A stretch of DNA of 64,000 nt, taken from assembly GCF_010093025.1 (NCBI RefSeq), contig NZ_CP048114.1:3472001-3536000 (forward strand), read 5' to 3'. This stretch comes from Edaphobacter sp. 12200R-103. Its GTDB lineage: Bacteria > Acidobacteriota > Terriglobia > Terriglobales > Acidobacteriaceae. Shown here piece after piece: positions 42,175-50,599 of the stretch (positions are counted from its first letter, which is position 1; each line of letters begins with the position of its first letter). Under the pieces are notes generated by a model that worked only from the letters and a program-made list of their open reading frames with translations, did not search any database and was not told where the DNA came from. The translations under genes and the position numbers were made by a program.

Positions 42175-43053
42175 TTAGCGGTCGGCCTCGGCGATCGCAA
42201 TCTCTGCCCGGTCCTTGCGGAAGAAGTTGTTGATCTCGTCGTATGGCGTGATGTGGTCGAGTCCTGCCATGGTGTGATCCCTGGCGATGCCGCGGGCCGC
42301 GGCGATGAAGCCAGTCCAGGCGGCGCGTGCCAGCGCGGAGCCGGTACTGACCCGGCGCACCCCGAGATCCTCGAGCTGCTGGAGCGAGAGCGGGGTGCTG
42401 GAGCTGACGAGGACGTTGACGGGCAACGGACCGGCGGTCTTGACGATGGCCTCGATCTCCTGGCGGGTGCGGGCTCCGGGGGCGTAGAGTACGTCGGCCC
42501 CGGCGACAGCGTAGGCCTCCAGGCGACGGAGCGACTCACGAAGCGGTTCAGGGTGCCCGGTCAGGAAGGCTTCAGCCCGGGCGGTGAGAAGAACGCCGGA
42601 ACTTCCGATGGCCTGACGGGCGGCACGGATGCGCTCCGTAGCAAGCGAAAGCTCATAGAGCGGTCGCGAGGTATCCCCGGTAGCATCCTCGATGGAAAGA
42701 CCGGCGACCCCGGTCGCGACACAAAGGCGCACGTTTTCCGCAACCTCGTTGGGAGAGTGTGCATAACCGGATTCAAAGTCGGCATTAATAGGTAGATCGA
42801 CGGCGGAGGCGATGGAGCGGATGTGTTCAAGGGAGCTGTCGCGGGGTACGGCCCAGTCCGCATCGGGAAGGCCATGCGAGAAGGCGAATCCGGAGCTGGT
42901 CGTTGCCAGCGCCTTAAAGCCGAGCGAGCGGAGGTAACGTGCCGTGCCTACGTCCCATGGGTTCGGAATGACGAAAAAGCCGGATTGGTGAAGCGTGCGA
43001 AAGGCGGCCCGGCGGCTGGCGAAACGTTCCTGGGTGGCGGACGATAATTGCAT
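42175..43053 (-). CDS. Isocitrate lyase / PEP phosphomutase family protein
   Basis: The 292-residue TIM-barrel protein has ALATTSSGFAFSHGLPDAD near the N-terminus and NADFESGYAHSP with the metal-binding acidic residues. GLSIEDATGD and LLTARAEAFLTGHPE complete the family pattern. The KKCGH signature of isocitrate lyase is absent. Relatives include phosphonomutases, oxaloacetate decarboxylases and 2,3-dimethylmalate lyase, so the reaction cleaves or forms a C-C or P-C bond of a small oxo-acid. The specific substrate is unknown. ATG 43053 follows GGAGGG. Confidence 0.85.
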   Translation of the reverse strand: MQLSSATQERFASRRAAFRTLHQSGFFVIPNPWDVGTARYLRSLGFKALATTSSGFAFSHGLPDADWAVPRDSSLEHIRSIASAVDLPINADFESGYAHSPNEVAENVRLCVATGVAGLSIEDATGDTSRPLYELSLATERIRAARQAIGSSGVLLTARAEAFLTGHPEPLRESLRRLEAYAVAGADVLYAPGARTRQEIEAIVKTAGPLPVNVLVSSSTPLSLQQLEDLGVRRVSTGSALARAAWTGFIAAARGIARDHTMAGLDHITPYDEINNFFRKDRAEIAIAEADR

Positions 43054-43127
43054 GGACACCCTCCGGTTATTGTGACGCCCGCGCGCCCGAAGTGACTCAT
43101 TTTTTTGGATATAGGACTGTTTTCGTC

Positions 43128-43517
43128 TTATTGAATGAGGAAGAGCCGGATGGCCATCAGGATTCCAATCACGGCAAGGAGGGAGGCAAGTGCGACTCCC
43201 ATGCGAGAGATATTGCCTGGAATCCACTGCCCTTTTTTGAGTGCTCGAACGGTATGGGCATAATCGACCATTCCGATCAGGTTGACCGCAACGCCGATTA
43301 CGATCAGGGTGATTCCGGTGAAAGTTGAGCCGGGAAAGTGGATCTCTGCTCCGAGACCGGTGAGATTGACCTGGCGGAGAAAGAGCCCGAACCGGGCGAT
43401 GGCGAACCCAAGACCCATCAAGGCAAGCCCGGTCCGGATCCAGGCGAGCAGGGTGCGTTCGGCGGCAAAGTAGACTCGAGGATCACTCTCAGGAGAGCTG
43501 GGTTGGAGATCGGCCAT
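43128..43517 (-). CDS. DUF202 / YidH-family small membrane protein
   Basis: The 129-residue protein has three helices. It begins with the DUF202 hallmark VYFAAERTLLAWIRTGLALMGLGFAIARFG. The second helix is FTGITLIVIGVAVNLIGMVDY and the third MGVALASLLAVIGILMAIRLFL. DUF202 proteins are inner-membrane proteins of unknown role. ATG 43517 gives the typical length. It lies about 70 bases upstream of the lyase-family gene on the same strand, so they could be cotranscribed. Confidence 0.9.
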   Translation of the reverse strand: MADLQPSSPESDPRVYFAAERTLLAWIRTGLALMGLGFAIARFGLFLRQVNLTGLGAEIHFPGSTFTGITLIVIGVAVNLIGMVDYAHTVRALKKGQWIPGNISRMGVALASLLAVIGILMAIRLFLIQ

Positions 43518-43595
43518 GGGGCGGATTATAGATGCACCGATATAAGCCGGCTGACGGTAGCGCCAGCGTAGACTTGCGCCTGGAGGACGATCGTG

Positions 43596-44234
43596 ATGAT
43601 GACTTTTCGGAGGCTTGCAGGCAGCGTCGTGCTGTTGCTCACGGGACCAGTCATGGCACAGACCGCACAGACCGCGAATCGGGCGTGGCAACATGAGCCG
43701 GCGAAGTGGTCCGAGTCCGAAGGCGTTCTGACGGAGACAGTGTCAGCCGGGACAGACTACTGGCGCGTGACTCACTATGGATTTATCCGAGATAACGGAC
43801 CCTTCCGGTATCAGGAGAAGAGTGGCGACTTCGAGGCAGAGGTAAGGGTTTCAGGCAGATACAGGGAGCTGTATCACCAGGCTGGCCTGATGATCCGCCT
43901 GGATGAGAAGAACTGGATCAAGACGGGCATCGAATTTGTGAACGGGAAGCAGAACGTCAGCGCCGTGGTGACCCGGGACGTCTCGGACTGGTCGGTGATT
44001 CCGCGCACGGACAGCCCGAAGTTCATCTGGCTGAGGCTGCAGCGCCGCAGGGATGCGGTGAGGATCGACTACTCGCTCGATCACTCTGCCTGGTCGATGC
44101 TGCGGCTCGCCTACTTTCCGCCGGATGTTCCAGTAAAGATTGGCATGGTGGCCGCCGCTCCCGGCAAACAGGATTTCGAGGTTACGTTCGATCACTTTAA
44201 GGTGGGGCCTCTGAGCAAAAGCAACGAGGAGTAG
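43596..44234 (+). CDS. DUF1349 family protein, secreted
   Basis: The product is a beta-sandwich protein of about 212 residues with a signal peptide (...LTGPVMAQ). The domain matches DUF1349, a concanavalin-like fold. Hallmarks are FRYQEKSGDFEAEVRVSG, YHQAGLMIRLDEKNWIKTGIE and the closing DFEVTFDHFKVGPL. Relatives such as yeast Ygr (YmcA) homologues have unknown substrates. A GTG at 43593 directly precedes ATG 43596. It is transcribed alone. Confidence 0.85.
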   Translation: MMTFRRLAGSVVLLLTGPVMAQTAQTANRAWQHEPAKWSESEGVLTETVSAGTDYWRVTHYGFIRDNGPFRYQEKSGDFEAEVRVSGRYRELYHQAGLMIRLDEKNWIKTGIEFVNGKQNVSAVVTRDVSDWSVIPRTDSPKFIWLRLQRRRDAVRIDYSLDHSAWSMLRLAYFPPDVPVKIGMVAAAPGKQDFEVTFDHFKVGPLSKSNEE

Positions 44235-44302
44235 CAGGTAGGCACGAATGGAATCAAGGCGGAAAATAGCGTTGCCACCCCTGTCGGGTGCTGTGCAATT
44301 CC

Positions 44303-44332
44303 TTGACATGGGGGCGGGCGAACAGCGATGCT
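44303..44332 (+). promoter_or_regulatory. Possible sigma-70 promoter of the yajC-secDF operon
   Basis: A consensus TTGACA (44303-44308) is followed after 18 bases by GATGCT, a weak -10. It lies about 115 bases upstream of yajC in otherwise non-coding sequence. Confidence 0.4.
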
Positions 44333-44446
44333 TAGGGGCTAGGCACCCAATTTTCGGCCTCTGCGCAGGATTGCGTCTTTTTCGCTCTTCCTGGGAAGTC
44401 TTTTTATGCGGTGGTGCCTCCCTAACAAGGGATTGGAGTTTTGAGG

Positions 44447-44761
44447 ATGTTAGCAATCTGGTTGCAGAGCGCGTCGAGCGGGCTGGGAAGCCTGTCGGGC
44501 CTGGCGCTGCCGATTCTGTTCTTCGTCGTTCTGTACTTTCTGATGATCGTTCCGAATCAGAGGAAGCAGAAAAAATGGCAGGCGATGCTGGACCAGATCA
44601 AATCTGGCGACCGCGTGACGACCAACGGCGGCATTCGCGGCACGGTGCTGACGGTGAAGGATGACGCTGTGATTCTGCGCGTCCAGCCTGACGGGCTCAA
44701 GCTGGAGTTTGTAAAGAGCGCGATTGCCGCGGTGACCACCGATGAGGCAGCGGCGGCTTAA
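44447..44761 (+). CDS. yajC: Preprotein translocase subunit YajC
   Basis: The 104-residue protein has one N-terminal helix (GLALPILFFVVLYFLMIV) directly followed by PNQRKQKKWQAMLDQIKSGDRVTTNGGIRGTV, the YajC signature. A short soluble C-terminal domain ends the chain. It associates with SecDF at the inner membrane and aids protein export. ATG 44447 is used, with TTGGAG upstream; a TTG at 44441 is the alternative. It is the first gene of a Sec-Ton gene series. Confidence 0.95.
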   Translation: MLAIWLQSASSGLGSLSGLALPILFFVVLYFLMIVPNQRKQKKWQAMLDQIKSGDRVTTNGGIRGTVLTVKDDAVILRVQPDGLKLEFVKSAIAAVTTDEAAAA

Positions 44762-44853
44762 GCAGCCCGCCGATACACAGACGAGAGATCGAGAAGGAAG
44801 AGCGCGGACGCCAGAGAGCCGGTAAGGCAGCGGGCGCGGTGAAGTGAGAGATT

Positions 44854-46461
44854 ATGGGAAAGAATCTGGCCAGTAAGACGGCGTTCATCATTGCAGTGCT
44901 TTTGGTCTTCTGCTACGGCATTGTGGGTATCCCGCACGGCGGCCTGAAAGCGTCGATCGCGCGACGGATCAACCTGGGGCTTGACCTGAAGGGCGGTATC
45001 CATCTGGTGCTTGAGGTTCACGTGAACGAGGCGATCGCCTCGGCGGTGGACCGCGACGCTGCCCGGCTGCAGACCGATCTGCAGGGCGCTGGGATGCCCG
45101 GGGTGAGTGCCGGCCGGACGGATCCGGCGAAGCCAAATACGATTGTGGTGAGCGGCATACCGTCCGGCAAGATGACGGACGCTCGCGGCATCTTCAACGG
45201 CGTCAATTACAACACCTACGACGTCTCCACCGGAGCCGATGGGACGGCGACGCTGAGCATGAAGGAAGCGGCGGTCCGCGACATGGCAAATCGCACGGTC
45301 GAGACCTCGATCGAGACGATCCGCGAGCGTGTCGACAAGCTGGGCGTAACCGAGCCGGTGATCCAGAAGTACGGCCTGGGCGATAACCAGATCCTGGTCG
45401 AGCTTCCGGGCCTGAGCGATCCGGGACGCGTCGAGGACATCATCCAGTCGACCGCAAAGCTTGAGATTCATGCTGTCGTGGGCGGTCCTTTTGGCACCGA
45501 GCAGGAGGCCCTGCAATCCACCGGGGGCGTTATTCCTGCCGATTCGGTCCTGATGCATGGCTCGGCCACTGCGGAGTCGCCGGACCAGGTATGGCTGCTG
45601 AAGCGGGTCAGCGAGGTGGAGGGAACAGACTTCCGTGACGCGCAGCCCTCGACCGATCAGAACGGCCGTCCGAACATCACCTTTACCTTGACGACAGATG
45701 CCGGGAACCGCTTCTACAAATACACCAGTGAACACAGTTCGACCAGCTCGTCGCCGGGTTCGATGGCCATTGTGCTGGATAACAAGGTGAAAGAGGTCGC
45801 CAGCATCAACTCGGCTATCCGCGACCGCGGCGAGATCGAAGGGGGATTCACCAAGCAGCAGGCGAACGATCTCTCGCTGATGCTGCGAACCGGAGCCCTT
45901 CCGGCGACGATCTCGTTCCTTGAGACCCGCACGGTGGGACCGAGCCTGGGAGCGGCGTCGATCCGCCAGGGAATTATTGCGGCCGTGGTCGGCCTGCTGG
46001 CCGTGATGGCCTTCATGCTGGTCTACTATCGCGGTGCCGGAATCAACGCCTGCCTGGCACTCATCCTCAACCTGGTGATTCTGCTCGGGTTTATGGGGTT
46101 TGCCGGGTCGGTGCTGACTCTGCCGGGAATTGCTGGCGTCATCCTGACGATCGGTATGGGCGTCGACTCGAACGTGCTGATCTTCGAGCGTATCCGTGAA
46201 GAGCTGCGGGCGGGCAAATCGTCGCCGATGGCGGTGCAGCTGGGATTTGCGCATGCCTGGACGACGATTCTTGATACGCACGTTACGACGATCGTCTCGG
46301 CGCTGATCCTGTTCCTCTTCGGCACCGGGCCGGTGCGCGGATTTGCAGTCACCCTGGCGTTTGGTCTTCTGGCCAACCTGTTTACCGCTGTCTACGTCTC
46401 CCGCGTCATCTTCGATGCGCACCTGCAGAACAAAGAGCGTGGAGCGACGATTTCGGTCTAG
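44854..46461 (+). CDS. secD: Protein translocase subunit SecD
   Basis: The 535-residue RND-type protein uses the proton gradient with SecF to pull proteins through SecYEG. The N-terminal helix is followed by RRINLGLDLKGGIHLVLEV, the SecD signature. The P1 head domain with VDKLGVTEPVIQKYG comes next. The membrane part begins RTVGPSLGAASIRQG and contains GFMGFAGSVLTLPGIAGVILTIGMGVDSNVLIFERIREE. Length is normal for the short SecD type. secF follows 55 bases downstream. Confidence 0.97.
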   Translation: MGKNLASKTAFIIAVLLVFCYGIVGIPHGGLKASIARRINLGLDLKGGIHLVLEVHVNEAIASAVDRDAARLQTDLQGAGMPGVSAGRTDPAKPNTIVVSGIPSGKMTDARGIFNGVNYNTYDVSTGADGTATLSMKEAAVRDMANRTVETSIETIRERVDKLGVTEPVIQKYGLGDNQILVELPGLSDPGRVEDIIQSTAKLEIHAVVGGPFGTEQEALQSTGGVIPADSVLMHGSATAESPDQVWLLKRVSEVEGTDFRDAQPSTDQNGRPNITFTLTTDAGNRFYKYTSEHSSTSSSPGSMAIVLDNKVKEVASINSAIRDRGEIEGGFTKQQANDLSLMLRTGALPATISFLETRTVGPSLGAASIRQGIIAAVVGLLAVMAFMLVYYRGAGINACLALILNLVILLGFMGFAGSVLTLPGIAGVILTIGMGVDSNVLIFERIREELRAGKSSPMAVQLGFAHAWTTILDTHVTTIVSALILFLFGTGPVRGFAVTLAFGLLANLFTAVYVSRVIFDAHLQNKERGATISV

Positions 46462-46516
46462 TTGACTTTTATGAGATTTGCGGGGCCTCCGGGTCACCGC
46501 TCGAGGATGCAAGAGC

Positions 46517-47479
46517 GTGGAATTCTTTCATGATATAAACATCGACTGGCTGGGGAAGAAGTGGTATTTCCTCGGATTTTCGCTGATCTTCTCCATCGTC
46601 GGCCTGTTCAGTATTTTTTTCTGGCACGGTATTCCCAAGGGCGTGGACTTTACCGGGGGAACCCAGATTCGCGTGGCGTTCGATGCGCCGCCGAATGAGG
46701 ACCACATCCGGGAGGCGATGAACAAGGCCGGGGTGCATGATGCGCGGATTCAGCGCGTGAGCGATCCCAGCGGCCACGCTGCCAACAAGGTCATCATTGC
46801 TCTTCCGATCTCGTCTGCGACCGACCAGGCGCACGATGCCGGAAGGACGGCGGTCGAAAATGCACTTGCGACCAATTATCACGACTCCAAGGCGACGGTG
46901 GAGCAGGTGGAGATTGTAGGACCGACCGCCGGTAAGCAGCTGCAAAACCAGGCTTTGCTGGCGACGCTGTACTCGATGCTCGGCATGCTGATCTACCTGT
47001 GGTTCCGGTTTGAGCTGATCTACGGCATCGCCGCTGTCATCGCTGTCCTCCACGACACGTTGATTACGATAGGAGCGTTCAGCATTACGAATCAGGAGAT
47101 TACCCTGACGGTGATTGCGGCGATCCTCACCCTGATCGGCTATTCCATGAACGACACGATCGTCGTCTTTGACCGTATCCGGGAGAACCTGACGGGTTCG
47201 CGGAAGGCAGTGCTTGCCGATGTGGTGAACCATGCAATCAACCAGACACTGAGCCGGACGGTTCTGACCTCAGGGCTTACATTTCTGACGGTGCTCAGCC
47301 TGTATCTGTTTGGAGGCGAGGTCCTGCACGGCTTCTCGTTCGCCCTGGTGGTGGGCATTCTGGTTGGAACCTACTCTTCCATCGCAGTGGCATCCCCGAT
47401 GCTGGTCGCCTATCAGCAGTGGAGGACGCAGCATGGAAAGACGCCTACTCTGCCCACAGGGAAGCGCGTGAAGGCCTAG
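46517..47479 (+). CDS. secF: Protein translocase subunit SecF
   Basis: The 320-residue partner of SecD begins EFFHDINIDWLGKKWYFLGFSL and shows GVDFTGGTQIRVAF. The membrane core has IAAVIAVLHDTLITIGAFSI, then IGYSMNDTIVVFDRIREN and TLSRTVLTSGLTFLTVLSLYLFGG, all family hallmarks. GTG 46517 is chosen because it opens directly on the conserved N-terminus; an ATG at 46478 would add 13 residues without similarity. It lies within the yajC-secD-secF run. Confidence 0.96.
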   Translation: MEFFHDINIDWLGKKWYFLGFSLIFSIVGLFSIFFWHGIPKGVDFTGGTQIRVAFDAPPNEDHIREAMNKAGVHDARIQRVSDPSGHAANKVIIALPISSATDQAHDAGRTAVENALATNYHDSKATVEQVEIVGPTAGKQLQNQALLATLYSMLGMLIYLWFRFELIYGIAAVIAVLHDTLITIGAFSITNQEITLTVIAAILTLIGYSMNDTIVVFDRIRENLTGSRKAVLADVVNHAINQTLSRTVLTSGLTFLTVLSLYLFGGEVLHGFSFALVVGILVGTYSSIAVASPMLVAYQQWRTQHGKTPTLPTGKRVKA

Positions 47480-47581
47480 ATATTTCTTCGGGAAAAGATT
47501 CAGAAATTAAGCAGCAATTCGGGAACAAACAGAATTAGCGCGGTGTCTATACACAAATAGCTCTTCTCCGAGAGGCTGGAT

Positions 47582-48313
47582 ATGTTTGAAGATGCATTGA
47601 TGGAATCCGGCGGCAAGATCAAGACCAAGTCCAAGTACTGGATGATCGGCACCTTTATTATTAATGGTTCGATTATTGCGATTCTGGCCTTGATTCCGCT
47701 GCTGTATCCCGAGGCTCTGCCGAAGACGGCGATGACGGCCATGCTGACTGCGCCACCCCCGCCACCCCCGCCGCCGCCACCTCCGCCGCCGGCACAGGTG
47801 GTTAAGCCGATCAAGATGATTTCGGAGATCGATCAGGGCCTTCATGCCCCGACCAAGATTCCCAAGGACATCAAGATGTTGAAGGAAGAGGCTGCGCCTC
47901 CGCCGACGATGGCCGGTGTTGCCGGAATGAGCGGCATGGGGTCCGGTACCGGTGTTCCTGGCGGTGTGATGGGTGGGATTGGCAGTGGTCCTGCCCCGGT
48001 CGTCAAGGTCGAGAAGCCGAAGGGCCCGGTTCGTGTTTCGAGCGGCGTAGTTCAGGGTAATGCGATCTCGCAGCCGAAGCCGATCTATCCTCCGATCGCC
48101 AAAGCGGCGCATGTCTCTGGCGCGGTTGTTTTGCACGCTCTGATCTCGAAGTCAGGTACGATTCAGAACCTGCAGGTGGTCAGCGGTCCCGAGATGCTGC
48201 GCGCTGCAGCTCTGGATGCTGTGAGGCAATGGCGGTATAAGCCTTACGTTCTGAATGGGGAGCCAACCGAAGTCGAGACAACGATTACGGTCAACTTCAA
48301 CTTCGGCGGCTAG
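47582..48313 (+). CDS. tonB: Energy transducer TonB
   Basis: The 243-residue protein begins with a short cytosolic tail and one helix (MIGTFIINGSIIAILALIPLLY). A run of 13 prolines follows (residues 58-70) that would span part of the periplasm. A Gly/Met-rich linker comes next, then a C-terminal TonB domain with PIYPPIAKAAHVSGAVVL, GTIQNLQVVSGPEMLRAAAL and WRYKPYVLNG. It precedes exbB-exbD-exbD, so it very probably transmits proton-motive energy to TonB-dependent receptors. The proline run should need EF-P for efficient translation. Confidence 0.94.
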   Translation: MFEDALMESGGKIKTKSKYWMIGTFIINGSIIAILALIPLLYPEALPKTAMTAMLTAPPPPPPPPPPPPPAQVVKPIKMISEIDQGLHAPTKIPKDIKMLKEEAAPPPTMAGVAGMSGMGSGTGVPGGVMGGIGSGPAPVVKVEKPKGPVRVSSGVVQGNAISQPKPIYPPIAKAAHVSGAVVLHALISKSGTIQNLQVVSGPEMLRAAALDAVRQWRYKPYVLNGEPTEVETTITVNFNFGG

Positions 48314-48448
48314 CTCTTTCAGGCGGGCGCCTGCTGTTGGGGTGTCCCGAGGCGACAACGAAATTCGCCGGCAGATTTCTCGCGGTCTATGGAGATCTCC
48401 GGATGTGAAATACGAAAGCTTAGAGTTTCCAATCAGGAGGAATATTCT

Positions 48449-49189
48449 GTGATTCTCGCTCATCTCGCAAACATGGCTCATGTCCCCACCTCGCTCGCAA
48501 TGTTTTTCCAGGAGGCGCAGGTAGGATTCAGCCCCCTGCAGCTCTGGGGCAACATGGGTAATCTGGCCCGTGCGGTCGTTATCCTTCTGTTCATCATGTC
48601 GATCTGGTCATTGGCTGTGATCATCGACCGCGCTCTCTACTTCTCAGCGGCCCGCAAGCAGTCCCGCGAGTTCGCTCCCAAGGTTGCCGGAGCCCTCAAG
48701 GACGGCCGTCTGGACGAGGCGATCAAGGTTGCCGATCGTTCGAAGAAGTCGCACCTGGCCGAAGTTGTTACGGCCGGCCTGCAGGAGTTCCGCAGCTTCG
48801 GTTCCGGCGGCGCGATCACCGATGAGCAGATCGAAAGCTCCAAGCGCGCTCTCGAGCGTTCCGAAGCGATCGTTCATGCCAAGCTGAAGCGCGGTCTTGG
48901 CGGTCTGGCCACCATCGGTTCGACGGCGCCGTTTATCGGACTGTTCGGAACTGTGGTCGGTATCTTGAACGCCTTCCAACAGATCGCTACGCAGAAGACT
49001 TCCGGTATCGGCGCCGTCGCCGGCGGTATCTCTGAGGCTCTGGTTACGACCGCTTTCGGTCTTCTGGTTGCCATCCCGGCCGTTATGACGTTCAACTACT
49101 TCACCGGCAAGGTTGAAGCTTTCGACGTAGAGATGGACAACAGCTCCAGCGAGCTGGTGGACTACTTCATCAAGCAGAGCCACCGGTAA
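48449..49189 (+). CDS. exbB: MotA/TolQ/ExbB proton channel family protein
   Basis: The 246-residue protein has three helices in the ExbB arrangement. The N-terminal helix is ARAVVILLFIMSIWSLAVIIDR. A cytosolic region holds HAKLKRGLGGLATIGSTAPFIGLFGTVVGILNAFQ, the ExbB signature, and the last helix is TAFGLLVAIPAVMTFNYFTG. With ExbD it forms the proton channel that powers TonB. GTG 48449 is preferred because AGGAGG lies eight bases before it; an ATG at 48389 has no such site. It lies between tonB and two exbD genes. Confidence 0.94.
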   Translation: MILAHLANMAHVPTSLAMFFQEAQVGFSPLQLWGNMGNLARAVVILLFIMSIWSLAVIIDRALYFSAARKQSREFAPKVAGALKDGRLDEAIKVADRSKKSHLAEVVTAGLQEFRSFGSGGAITDEQIESSKRALERSEAIVHAKLKRGLGGLATIGSTAPFIGLFGTVVGILNAFQQIATQKTSGIGAVAGGISEALVTTAFGLLVAIPAVMTFNYFTGKVEAFDVEMDNSSSELVDYFIKQSHR

Positions 49190-49252
49190 GCCCCGCCTCC
49201 GCGATGAAGCGGAGCAAGGAACATCCTGCGAGAATGACAGTTCGTCTCCCCT

Positions 49253-49278
49253 GGGACGCCATGTAAAGGTGGCGTCCC
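49253..49278 (+). promoter_or_regulatory. Hairpin between exbB and exbD
   Basis: GGGACGCCA (49253-49261) and TGGCGTCCC (49270-49278) form a perfect 9-bp stem with an 8-base loop. No T tract follows, so it is more likely an mRNA stability or processing element than a terminator. Confidence 0.5.
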
Positions 49279-49360
49279 GGAGGGAGTCGAGACGGGAGTC
49301 AGGCTCCAGGTCGAATCGCAGGAACGTTGAACACGGCGCATCCGGACGGAGTATAGAAAT

Positions 49361-49804
49361 ATGGCGATGGCAAAGAGGGACGAGGGGAGTAAGGTCAACT
49401 CCAACATCAATGTGACCCCGATGGTCGACGTGATGCTGGTGCTTTTGATCATCTTCATGGTCATCACTCCCATGTTGAACAACAAGGTCAACGTCGATCT
49501 TGCGAAGACCGATTCGGCAGTGGTGATGGAAGACGCGAATAAGGAAGACGCAATCACGGTGGCGGTGACCCGTGACGGCCGCACCTTCCTTGGGGCAGAC
49601 CAGATCACGATCGACGATCTGGGACCGAAGATCTCGGCGAAGCTCGAGAACAGGACCAATAAAGAGGTCTATATGCGAGCCGACGCCCGGGCGAATTATG
49701 GCAAGGTGATGGATGCCGTTGACGGTATCCGCGCCGGTGGCGTAAGTCAGCTTGGACTTCTGACAGAGAAGCGTGAGACGGATGAGAACGTAACGACGAA
49801 GTAA
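49361..49804 (+). CDS. exbD: Biopolymer transporter ExbD (first copy)
   Basis: The 147-residue protein has a short N-terminus and one helix with NVTPMVDVMLVLLIIFMVITPM, which contains the ion-conducting aspartate. A periplasmic ExbD domain follows (VTRDGRTFLGADQITIDDL, then VYMRADARANYGKVMDAVDGIRAGGVSQLGLLTEK). It works with the upstream ExbB in the TonB motor. A second exbD gene begins 56 bases downstream; acidobacterial and delta-proteobacterial Ton systems often have two ExbD proteins. Confidence 0.95.
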   Translation: MAMAKRDEGSKVNSNINVTPMVDVMLVLLIIFMVITPMLNNKVNVDLAKTDSAVVMEDANKEDAITVAVTRDGRTFLGADQITIDDLGPKISAKLENRTNKEVYMRADARANYGKVMDAVDGIRAGGVSQLGLLTEKRETDENVTTK

Positions 49805-49859
49805 GGACACGCTGTTCCGCCTCCGATGCGGCGGTCGGGAGTGTCAAGGAGAGTTTGTT

Positions 49860-50294
49860 ATGGGAATGAGTGCTGGAAGTTCGGGCGGAGCAGTATCGGA
49901 GATCAACGTTACGCCGCTGATCGACGTTCTGCTGGTGCTCCTGATCATCTTCATGGTGATCGTGCCGGTGACTCCGAAGGGTCTGGACACGCTGGTGCCG
50001 CAGCCCCCGAAGAACAAGACGCAGAGCGAACCGAATGATCGCACGATCGTCGTGCAGGTTCTATCCAACGGCGCGGGGGCTCCGTCGTACAAGATCAACG
50101 ATACGTCCTTCAACAAGCAGGACATCGAACCGAAGCTGGTTGAGATCTTCTCAACCCGCCAGGAGAAGGTGATGTTTGTGAAGGGCGACAAGGATTTGGA
50201 CTTCAGCAAGGTTGCCGAAGTCATCGATTTTGGTCATCAGGCCGGGGTGGATAATATTGGCTTGATCACTCCTCGTGTCGAAGCAGGACAGTAA
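49860..50294 (+). CDS. exbD: Biopolymer transporter ExbD (second copy)
   Basis: The 144-residue paralogue of the preceding ExbD has the helix EINVTPLIDVLLVLLIIFMVIVPV with the conserved aspartate. Its periplasmic domain (KQDIEPKLVEIFSTRQEKVMFVKGDKDLDFSKVAEVIDFGHQAGVDNIGLIT) has diverged from the first copy. Mixed ExbD dimers in one ExbB pentamer are possible. A Rho-independent terminator follows, closing the tonB-exbB-exbD-exbD series. Confidence 0.95.
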   Translation: MGMSAGSSGGAVSEINVTPLIDVLLVLLIIFMVIVPVTPKGLDTLVPQPPKNKTQSEPNDRTIVVQVLSNGAGAPSYKINDTSFNKQDIEPKLVEIFSTRQEKVMFVKGDKDLDFSKVAEVIDFGHQAGVDNIGLITPRVEAGQ

Positions 50295-50327
50295 GCGTTA
50301 GTCAGGCTCGCATCAGGGTTTTGGCGA

Positions 50328-50370
50328 TCGGGCGGTCCAGCTGTTTTAGAGCGGCCGCCCGATTCGTTTG
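50328..50370 (+). terminator. Rho-independent terminator after exbD
   Basis: ATCGGGCGG pairs with CCGCCCGAT, followed by TCGTTT. The remaining 230 bases to the TPR gene are AT-richer and probably hold its promoter, which I cannot place. Confidence 0.75.
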
Positions 50371-50599
50371 CATCACTTTCGTCTTCTGTTCTAAGAGCTT
50401 ACTGGAGCGTTATCGCTGAGTCTTTCCTCCGGGTGCCGGTAGACGAGAAAATTTAAAGAATCGAAGGATATAGGCTATCCGCCACTGGTCACAGACGGCG
50501 GTCATACCATACAATCAACCGGCAAGCAAAAATAAGGTTTCTTGCCGCATTGCCGTCCCCAGACAATACGCGCCCATTTTGAAGGAGATATCACGTCCC

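Noticed and set aside
44758..46512. A 584-codon minus-strand frame opposite secD
   Set aside because: The sense strand encodes unmistakable SecD; the antisense frame has no recognisable pattern and biased Arg/His content.
47747..47792. CCGCCACCC-rich run as a simple-sequence repeat outside genes
   Set aside because: It encodes the polyproline segment of TonB and is in frame; it is a normal feature of this family.
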